Source: Diphasiastrum complanatum
Taxonomy: Eukaryota; Streptophyta; Lycopodiopsida; Lycopodiales; Lycopodiaceae
DNA: 64,000 bases
Assembly: GCA_029204225.1 (NCBI GenBank)
Contig: CM055094.1
Coordinates: forward strand, 70,468,252 to 70,532,251
Direction of reading: 5' to 3'
Below are positions 56,473 through 64,000 of this stretch, piece by piece. How positions within the stretch are numbered: the stretch's first letter is position 1; every line of letters starts with the position of its first letter. The notes below the pieces were generated by a model, which worked only from the letters and a program-made list of their open reading frames with translations, did no database searches and was not told where the DNA came from. The position numbers were made by a program, and so were the translations under genes.

Positions 56473-56635
56473 GGCTCTGATACCACATGTAGCGCAGGCA
56501 TTCCAAAGGGAGCCCGGAACCAAGACTTAGCTTCCCAGCCTTCAACTCTTGCCATCCAAACTCACTTGACATACAAGCTGCCAACTCGCCAACAATGATC
56601 AGACTTAACCAACTTGAAGTTCCGAAAACCAACAT
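56473..56635 (-). repeat. PBS plus LTR fragment of an unidentified minus-strand LTR element, copy 1
   Basis: GGCTCTGATACCA (56473-56485), two bases, then TGTAGCGCAGGCATTCC starting at 56488. On the minus strand this is an LTR ending ...GCGCTACA followed by TGGTATCAGAGCC. It is interrupted at about 56636 by a CACTA-derived piece. Confidence 0.7.
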
Positions 56636-56752
56636 TGAGATCTCACACATCTCGGCCATAGTAGGGGTCAAAATTTAACCATGTTCAACAATAACACAGG
56701 GAGTATCGTAATAAAAAGTTGGCGGGCACCACCCGTGGACTTGCACAAAGAT
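56636..56752. mobile_element. CACTA-derived filler fragment
   Basis: A 117-bp stretch with CATCTCGGCCATAGTAGGGG and AACAATAACACAGGGAGTAT matches about 25935-26050 in CACTA-E. It lies exactly between the two copies of the higher-order repeat. Confidence 0.8.
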
Positions 56753-57219
56753 TGCCTCAGTAACGCCCCCAGCAAATCTAATTGATAGCACTTATAGCTA
56801 AACGATCAGCAGCATACCACCCAAATCGTGGACGCACCTGTGCTTTCACCGTTAGGCAGCACATTGCCTCAGTAACGCCCCCAAAAAATTTGGTCGATAG
56901 CCCTTATAGCTTAATGGTGGCTATCGTGAATATGTCACCCCGCACTCCACAAGGAACAGATCATGCTTACACCAACCTAATTGCAACACATTGCCTCATC
57001 TGTCCTACATGAAGATGACGCCAGGCCCGAACCTTGGAAACTGACCGTGCTTACACCTCAAGGGCAGCACCTTGACTCATCAAGCCCCTGTTCTGCCGAC
57101 CACCCCGACCGTGGACGCACCCATGCTTATACTGTGGGCAGCACTTTGCACAACAGTTGTCTTGATGAACCCCAAACAATGGCCATTTCCGTGAGATTCA
57201 CATAGCTGACCGGCCAGTC

Positions 57220-58200
57220 GGCTCTGATACCACATGTAGCGCAGGCATTCCAAAGGGAGCCCGGAACCACGACTTAGCTTCCCAGCCTTCAACTCTTGCC
57301 ATCCAAACCCACTTGACATACAAGCTGCCAACTCGCCAACAATGATCAGACTTAACCAACATTGAGATCCAACCTAGCGCCATGCCAGATCGGGGGTCCT
57401 GATGTGGGTGACTTCTTTCCAAGCAAGCCGCCCGACATACATCAAACTTAACCAACTCGAAGCTTCGTTACAAACGAGTAACACCCATTCCAAGCAAGCG
57501 GTCTGACTTACATCAAACTTAACCAATTGAAAGATTTGTCACGAGCACTAGAAGCCAACCTGGCACCACGCCAGACTAGACAGCCATAAACATGTAACTT
57601 CCACCCAAGCAAGCCATCCAACTCAGTCGACAGGCTAGAGCCCGTTCTCCAAGAGCTTAACCCATTCACGTTCATGCAAGGAACACTCAGAACCACAAGC
57701 CATGATAGATATGGAGATAACCAGTTCCTGGACCAAATGGTCCCGACAGCATACCGCTGGCGCCACGGACCGAATGGTCCCGACGGCATACCACTGGCGA
57801 TACGACCATTAGCTAGGTGCCAACTTAAAAATTTTGAAGCGGCCTTACAACTGGCGCTTTTACCGAACACTGAAACCCAGAAGATAATCAAAGTCAGTTT
57901 GATGAAAATCCCACTTTATTGATAAATCTGAGAAGGTTACATTTCAAGTGTGTGACCGACCCTAGTCTCCGGGGTGCTAGCATGCCAAGGCGAGAGCCAT
58001 GACAACATTCCAGCAAGGGAGGCTGAGACTTGGTTGGAGCTCGTCCTGAGTCGCAACCCGCACTCCCCTATAGTATTGGTGAGATTCAGCAACCCCCTCA
58101 TACCAAGCACTCTACCCAGGCTGGTAAAGCACATTTTTCTCTCTCTAGAATTTTCTCTTTCTAGAAAGTTATTTTCCATCTCTAGATTTTATTGATCCCC
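57220..58200 (-). repeat. PBS plus LTR of the unidentified element, copy 2, and downstream DNA
   Basis: PBS complement at 57220-57232; LTR start TGTAGCGCAGG at 57235. The following several hundred bases have phrases repeated with variation (CATCAAACTTAACCAA, TTCCAAGCAAGC) and continue to about 58100. The other end of the LTR is not identifiable. No gag or pol of this family is in the window. Confidence 0.55.
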
Positions 58201-58212
58201 AGGCTTCCTTTA

Positions 58213-58850
58213 ATCATGCCTAGATCGTGTGAGGTGATTGCACATCCATCTGAGCTCTCTGGACTTCGCTAGAACTGATCAAAGATTTTCAGCCATAGGA
58301 ACTTGGCGTCGGCTGGATTCTGGTGACAATGGTGCTGGGAGCAACAGGGGCGCTGTTGGCGCCGGGGACAATGCTGGCGCCAGTGGCACCGGAAGTAAAG
58401 CTTATGAAGATTGCTTTACAACATCCACCCCACCTTTATAAAATCTGATGTCCTCATCAGATGTCAAATTAAAGTAAAGGTGTCTCCCAATAGAAATAAC
58501 TATACATTTAAGCTACTTGGCACAGTACTCAATTTACTGGCCACTTTTTATTAAAATTGAAGCTGGCACACCACAAGTCAGAGGCTCAGCTCTTTGTACT
58601 AAAAAATTACATAACTTGAAAATATCTCTTTGTCTGGGAAAAGCGTAGATTTGATATATAATCATGCCTAGATCGTGTGAGGTGATTGCACATCGATCTG
58701 AGCTCTCTGGACTTCGCTAGAACTGATCAAAGATTTTCAGCCATAGAAACTTGGTGCCGGCTGGATTTTGGTGACAGTGGCGCCGGGAGTGGCGCCGGCA
58801 CATTTGGAGCCGAGTACAGCAGGGGCGCTGCTGGCGCCGGGGAGAATGCT
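58213..58850. repeat. Direct duplication with GGCGCC-rich, Gly/Ala-coding-like segment
   Basis: Copy 1 (58213-58400) and copy 2 (58662-58850) share ATCATGCCTAGATCGTGTGA, CTGGACTTCGCTAGAACTGA and GATTTTCAGCCATAG, followed by a segment reading GAGSNRGAVGAGDNAGAS or similar. The 260 bp between them look unrelated. Copy 2 ends exactly where Gypsy-2 begins. Confidence 0.82.
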
Positions 58851-60456
58851 GGCGGACCAGAGAACCACTTGGATGCTTTGAATGTGGAGAAAATCACAGA
58901 GTTGCAGAATGTCCAAATAAAATATTATTTGTACCATTCTATCGTGACTATGGTTATGGGCATTGCTATAAAGAATGTCCAGCAAGACCGAAAGCACCAC
59001 CAACTACAACTCCTGTAAATTTGATAACAATCAAGCTAAGACCAGTAGCTCAGATTAAATCAAGTACACCCTTGATGGTGGTCACCAGAGCATAGAAGCA
59101 GAAAGAACCAGTAGCTGATCTAGTACCTGCTGATTCTATACCATTGAATGGTACACCAACAACATTGGGAATCTATCCAAATCTTAATGCAGAAAAACGA
59201 AGATATTATATTATGAGGCAGTGGATCAAACATCTGCAAGAAGAAGAGGATCTTGAAGGTGCTAAAGCAACAATAGAAGTTCATTCTTCACCATTGCAGC
59301 CTCCAAGAAATTTACGTACGGATATGAATGATCAGTGACATCATCATGAAGAACCCTTCAAGATGACTGAACCAGAAGCACCGCAAACAGAACTACTCAT
59401 GAACATTTCGTCAAGCAAGATCAATATCTCATTGGGAGAGTTCCTGAAGTCGGTGCCAAAAGCAAAAGAAGTCTTAGCACAAAAGTTAGCTCAAGAAGAA
59501 CTAGAAGTCCATCAGGAGCCACTTTTTTGTGCTGGATTTGAAGAATCTAATGAAGTACTCCATGTTGGAGCTGCTTGGGAAAGTGACAAAAGAATATCAC
59601 TATGTCGATACAACATAGACAATTTCCTAAAGAAGCAACTGTGATAGATGGCGCTTCAGGAGTTAACCTGATTTCTACAAAGCTATGTGCAAAATGGGGC
59701 CTTACAAAGATCAAGCCTGCTACTTTTGCTATTAAGCTAGCTGATCAAACGATGGTTCATCCGCGAGGAATGGTTGAAGATATACCTCTCAGAATTGCGG
59801 GAGTACAATTTGTCATTACTTTCGTAGTGATGGACTTACCAGAGGCGCCAAATGTCTATCGAGTTTTATTGGGACCTCCATGGTTACTAGTTGCGCAAGT
59901 AGTTCATAACTGGGGTACCGAAAAAATCACTTTTGAAAATCATGAACGTGTAGTTAAAGCGGATCCTACAACTTAGACTATCAACGATTCGTCAACAACG
60001 GATCATACTTGTGACCGACCATAGAAGAATTTGGGAGTTCACTACGATTCTCAAATGGATATTGTCATTTGGAATGAAGCTCTTGCAACGATTGATTGTA
60101 CAACAGGATATATGTGTCAACAAGGTAATCAATCAGATTTGAGCGAGATTTCCTTATTAGATCGAACTTTGGATACACCAATCACGTGTCCACTAAATGT
60201 GCTGAATGTAGCCTGGATATCAATGGAACCTATACCAGATCCAATTGAGGATGAACTCAAACCTGTGAGTCATGTCTTGACATATGATGACAATGCTGAA
60301 CTTATGGATGAGCAAATTCTAAATCATATGGATCCGACTAGATTTGGAGTGCGTAATATTCCTGATGAACCAACAATAAAACTGGCCAAAGCAGCTATAT
60401 CGAAGGAAGATAGGATCACAAGATCGATGACGAAGAAACAAGCTAAGAAACTTTAA
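58851..60456 (+). pseudogene. Gypsy-2 gag C-terminus, protease and linker
   Basis: The zinc-knuckle region is present with Cys to Glu (LGCFECGENHR reading) and a shift. The linker frames are 59144-59338 and 59363-59644. Protease 59602-59976: RQFPKEATVIDGASGVNLIS to VYRVLLGPPWLLVAQVVHNW, with Arg to Pro in the LLGRPW motif. Stops after DPTT (59974-59976) and in CDRP*KN match Gypsy-1. The next frame (60031-60456) is longer than in Gypsy-1 because two Gypsy-1 stops are absent (TTGYMCQQ, LLDRTLD). Confidence 0.85.
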
Positions 60457-60726
60457 AATACGGTCTTGAAATGGGAAAATTTCCCTTAAAAGATTGATTT
60501 AAAGAAAGTGGCACCCTTACTAGATAAAGGCAAAGGAAAAGTCGAGGATGATTCTTCAAGTCAGAATTCTAGTAAGACATCATCGTCTAGGAAGTCTTCA
60601 CCTTTGAAGAAGAGTTTATCTTCTCAGAAGTCATCACCTCCATGATCAATTCCTGCTAAGAAGGCTAAGTGAAGATCCAAGACAAGTCCTTTCGAAAAGG
60701 AACAAGCAGATGTAGTCCAACATGAT

Positions 60727-62285
60727 ATGCCCAAGCACTTTAAACGTTATACACTGGATGATGTGGTTTGCATGTTACCTAAAGCACATCGTGAACTTGA
60801 AGAACACATGCCAGAATCGAAAGAGGTTTATGATGGCCCAGCTAGGATGCAGCCAATGAATCTTGCCGAACCAAGAGAACCGAAAAAGGTTGTACAAGTT
60901 GGATCCCAACTTAATCTTGAACAATGTCAAGCACTATGCATGTTACTTATTAAGTATCAAGATTGCTTTGCATGGACTTATCAAGATCTGAAGGGTATTC
61001 CGACATCAGTGATTGAACATACCATACCTTTAGTACTTGATGAGGTTCCAAAGGTTACAAAGTTCTATCGTTGTAATCCTAATGTTGCTAATCTGAAAAA
61101 GAATGAACTTCAGAGATTGCTTGACGCCAATTTCATTTATGAGATCGAGCATACCGAATGGATTTCACCGATTGTCATTGTTCCTAAGAAGAATGGGAAA
61201 TTGTGAATCTGTGTGATTCTCAAAACTTTGAACAAAGTGACGCGGAAGGATCACTTTCCGTTACCTTTTACTGAAAGCATTTTGGATCGCCTTGCTGGAG
61301 CAGAAGCTTATAGTTTCTTGGATGGATTTAATGGTTACAACCAGGTTAAGATTGCACTTGCAGATCGCCACAAAACTGTTTTTGCAACATAATGGGGCAC
61401 CTATGCTTACAAAATAATGCCGTTTGGACTCTGTAATGCACCAAGTTCATTTCAAAGAGTAATGCAATTTGCTTTAAAAATTATCTGTAGAAATTTCTTG
61501 AAATTTACTTGGATGACCTGGGAGTACACAGTACAAATATAGACCACCTAGATCGATTGGAGAAAGTATTTGAAAGATGTCGCAAATATCAGATTTCTCC
61601 AAATCCAGAAAAATGTCAGATATGGGTTTCCCATGGAGTTGTGCTTGGACATGTGATATCGAGACATGGTATTGGCACAGATTATTCTAAGATCAAGGTT
61701 ATTGTGGAATTGCCACCGCCAGCAACAATTTGTGGAGTTTATGTGTTTATGGGTCATGCGAACTACTATCGAATTTTTATTATTTTCTTTGCGGATTTAG
61801 CACGACCAATATACAAACTGACTATTGTTCCTATTTGGACAGTAGAGCTGTTAGAAGCCTTTGAAAAGTTAAAAAAAACATTAACTTCAGCACCAATATA
61901 ACGTTCTCCAGAATGGACGATAAAATTTCATGCTCATACGGATGCCTCAAAATACACCATTGGATTAGTTTTGACACAGCCATGTGATTATAAGAAGAAT
62001 TATCCTATACGATTTGCAAGCATACAGCTTACAGATCCGGAGAAGAAGTATTCAACAATAGAACGTGAAGCATTAGCCATGATTTTTTTTGTTCGAAAAT
62101 TCTGTCACTACCTCATGGATTTGCACTTTGCATTTTATACGGATCATCAACCGTTACTTTACTTGGTAAACAAGATGTGCAATAGTGGATGTGTTGCAAG
62201 ATGGTTATTGTTATTGACTGAATTTTACTTTCAAATTGTGGTTCGAAAGGGGAAGCAGCATTATCTACCCAATCACGTTTCGTGA
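60727..62285 (+). pseudogene. Gypsy-2 reverse transcriptase and RNase H
   Basis: RT N-terminus 60727-61206, ending at the same TGA as Gypsy-1 (KL*ICVI). Then the AT*WGTYAYK stop, MPFGLCNAPSSF, the same frameshift before IYLDDLGVHS, thumb and connection 61509-61901 (the Gypsy-1 stop before TVE is Trp here), and RNase H 61971-62285 (first Asp segment just upstream, STIEREALAMI, YTDHQPLLYL). Confidence 0.87.
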
Positions 62286-62365
62286 ATCGAATCTGCACAA
62301 GTTAATATTGAAGTGGATGATGAATTGCCAGATGTTGCATTGTTCTATGTCAAAGCAGGACCTGA

Positions 62366-63443
62366 GTGGGCATCGGACTGATGCTAGGACAACCGAATGA
62401 CTCCTTGACAAAAGTACAGAAGAGACAATTGATTCATAAGGCTCAACCTTGTCAATTAATTGCAGGACAATTGTATCATCGTGGATCAGACAATATTTTA
62501 CGAAAATGTGTTTTACTGCATGAAGTACCAGATTTAATCATTTTTTCACATGATGGCATGGCTGGAGGACACTTCTCTACAGATATTGCTGTTTGCAAAC
62601 TTTTGAAATCAGGGTGTTGGTGGCCTACGCTTCATAAGGACACAGAAAATTTTATTTAGATGTGATATTTGCCAGCGAGCACGACGGCCTACTCGACAGA
62701 ATTATGAACCCTTGCATCCGGTTTTATCGCAAGCACCGTTTGAAAAATGGGGACTGGATTATGTTTGTCCTATTCACCCTACCGCGCAAAGATCTCAGGA
62801 CCGATACATTATCGTAGCAACTGATTATATGACCAAATGGGTTGAAGCCAAAGCTGTCAAAGTTGCAGATGCGAAATCTACGGCCAAGTTTTTGTATGAA
62901 AATATTATAATCGGATTTGGATGTCTGATTGAGATTGTCAGTGATCGGGGTACACACTTTGTTAATCAAACAATAAAGTGTTTACTGGAAGATTTTTATT
63001 ATGTGCCAATGTCGAGAAAAAATAAATGGAAAGATTTGGGACTGACTATAGACAAAATCACCATCCATACACCCAATTGGCCAATCATCCATCAGCCCTA
63101 CAGCTTGGCAATCTTAGTGGACTTCCACCGAGCCTTACAAGCCTATCAGAGAGAGTATGTCCACTCTCCAGATCCAATGGTGCGACAATCGACAATGTTT
63201 GCTAAAAATCTAACTCTGTTGGCGTCAGTGGCAACCAGATGTGACGATTGTCTCCCTCCTCTAGCATTTGATCCAGATAAGCCGATGGCCTTAGAGCAAA
63301 TCAAAGATCAGCTGTCGGTTGCTCGTTTATACTTTCGTGCAGCAATGATGGGAGGCTCTTGGAAATCACGCTTCACATCATGGACAACCTCAAAGTGGAT
63401 TACCGGAGCCCATCGTTGCTCTACCACACAATTTGAATTTTAA
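62366..63443 (+). pseudogene. Gypsy-2 integrase and C-terminal region
   Basis: Zinc domain HDGMAGGHFSTDIAVCKLLK then WWPTLHKDTENFI, a frame change, and CDICQRAR. Core WGLDYVCPIHP (Asp) and VSDRGTHFVNQ (Asp) in a continuous frame from 62712 to 63443. As in Gypsy-1 the third catalytic Glu motif is not visible. The frame continues with LAILVDFHRALQAYQREYVH to the end, longer than in Gypsy-1, where one stop and a local CATCCATCAGCC expansion interrupt it. Confidence 0.83.
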
Positions 63444-63576
63444 TACTGCACGCCTCGACTTTATGGAGAAGGTCCAGTACCATTTAATCAAGATTCGACG
63501 TGAAACCAATAAAAGTATCCAATAACTGCATATTGCAAGTGTCTTGGGGACCGCCACCAGTTCTTGTGGGGGATAC

Positions 63577-63948
63577 TATTGGGGGGTTTGCGGATCCCAA
63601 GGCAACCCAAAACCCTAGTTAATAAGTGAGGGAGATTTGGCACCCTACGTGTGTAAGTCCAACCCGATGATCACATAGTTATTTGATTAGTTAAAAGTCA
63701 ATCAAAAGACTTTAGGCCATTTTTGTGGGACTTTTAATGTCGCAGGGGCCTAAATGTCAAGTTAGTAAATAAAGTTGGGTTTCCCTCCAATTTGATGGTT
63801 TCCACATTTTTGAATTTAAATAATTAGGGAGCTAGAAATGGACCAATAGGATTCAAAGGCCAGGGTCCTCCTCTCTACTATAAAAAGGGACCAACTCGAA
63901 TTGCTCCTCATGTTCATTTTCTCATTTTAATAAAGCAGATTGGTTCTC
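63577..63948 (+). repeat. Gypsy-2 LTR, truncated
   Basis: TATTGGGGGG (TGTTGG with one change) follows a GGTGG..ATAC-type polypurine tract. The LTR matches 53117-53485 including TATA (near 63888) and AATAAAG, then stops at GGTTCTCT. Confidence 0.88.
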
Positions 63949-64000
63949 TACTGCAGAAATGATGCTCAATGAGTTCAAGAAACTTGGGAAGAACCAGCAA
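63949..64000 (+). pseudogene. Gypsy gag segment fused to the LTR
   Basis: ACTGCAGAAATGATGCTCAA continuing to the window end encodes MMLNEFKKLGKNQQ, identical in register to Gypsy-1 gag at 47793-47846. It is joined directly to the truncated LTR at about 63948. It is probably the start of another gag copy beyond the window. Confidence 0.85.

Larger units (their letters stand above)
55771..57219. repeat. Tandem and higher-order repeats in a GC-balanced region
   Basis: An approximately 115-bp motif with GCTTTCACCGTTAGGC, ACATTGCCTCAGTAACGCC and ATAGCCCTTATAGCTAAACG recurs at about 55860, 55980, 56095 and 56840. A larger block (about 56040-56635, including CATGAAGATG(G/A)CGCCAGGCC) is repeated at about 56753-57370. 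These blocks immediately precede two tRNA-Met PBS motifs, so they look like a repetitive internal leader of a minus-strand LTR element. Confidence 0.8.
58851..63948 (+). mobile_element. Gypsy-2: 5'-truncated Ty3/Gypsy copy with a truncated 3' LTR
   Basis: It begins inside gag at the equivalent of Gypsy-1 position 48385 (GGACCAGAG) and follows Gypsy-1 closely through PR, RT, RNase H, INT, PPT and the first 372 bp of the LTR (63577-63948). It shares most premature stops and the RT frameshift with Gypsy-1. No 5' LTR is present. Confidence 0.9.

Noticed and set aside
58780-58850. TGGCGCCGGGGA considered as a Gypsy primer site (tRNA-Asp type)
   Set aside because: GGCGCC recurs many times in the same segment, no LTR end lies before it, and the match to the usual tRNA-Asp site is incomplete.
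1-64000. Bacterial-type operons, phage genes or defence systems
   Set aside because: Introns, tRNA-Met-primed LTR elements and CACTA transposases place this in a plant nuclear genome; no such genes were seen.

Overview
This window is nuclear DNA from a land plant. It is AT-rich, apart from a more GC-balanced stretch at about 55.8-58.4 kb, and is almost entirely nested transposable elements. The evidence for a plant is: Ty1/Copia and Ty3/Gypsy LTR retrotransposons primed by initiator tRNA-Met (TGGTATCAGAGC sites), CACTA (En/Spm) TNP2-type transposase exons with GT-AG introns, TA and TC microsatellites, and no prokaryotic gene organisation. The species cannot be named from the sequence. No intact host gene was found. 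No rRNA gene, tRNA gene or CRISPR array was seen.

Layout. 1-2460 is a CACTA transposase pseudogene (CACTA-A). 2461-5413 is anonymous and includes a 0.6-kb tandem duplication. 5414-38854 is one deeply nested locus. Its base is Copia-2, a minus-strand element with its 5' LTR at 38220-38854 and its truncated 3' end at 5414. The Copia-2 gag was split by a second LTR element, LTR-X (LTRs at 14989-15475 and 36745-37233; flanks CTTTA/CTTTC). LTR-X shows no coding capacity. The Copia-2 pol was later split by Copia-1 (6506-12928), the youngest and best preserved element: its 655-bp LTRs differ at three positions, it has a perfect GGTAA target duplication, and a single frameshift separates gag-PR-INT from RT-RNaseH.

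Inside LTR-X lie CACTA fragments, Copia-3, pieces of an unrecognised gene, and a 5.45-kb inverted copy (30446-35895) of the left part of the locus (3818-15797 minus Copia-1). The right arm still carries the empty Copia-1 site. Copia-3 is in two head-to-head halves (17694-22037 plus strand; 26410-27641 minus strand). Re-inverting 22038-27641 on paper restores Copia-3, its CACTA target, its target-site duplication and the exon order of the unrecognised gene together, so a 5.6-kb inversion is the simplest explanation.

37976-43545 contains a direct segmental duplication carrying the Copia-2 5' LTR, its flank and an approximately 98-bp minisatellite. 43629-44684 is a gag-PR fragment of another Copia lineage (Copia-4). 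44685-54863 is CACTA material. Within it, Gypsy-1 (46249-53823) interrupts a TNP2 exon with GAGCG/GAGTG flanks. 55.8-58.1 kb holds tandem repeats and two PBS-LTR junctions of an unidentified minus-strand LTR family. 58851-64000 is a second, 5'-truncated Gypsy copy (Gypsy-2). It shares nonsense codons and a frameshift with Gypsy-1, and its terminal LTR is fused directly to gag sequence.

The genes do not form a host pathway. They are parts of retrotransposon cycles (capsid, protease, integrase, reverse transcriptase/RNase H) and of CACTA transposases, nearly all broken. Of these, Copia-1 is the one close to functional.
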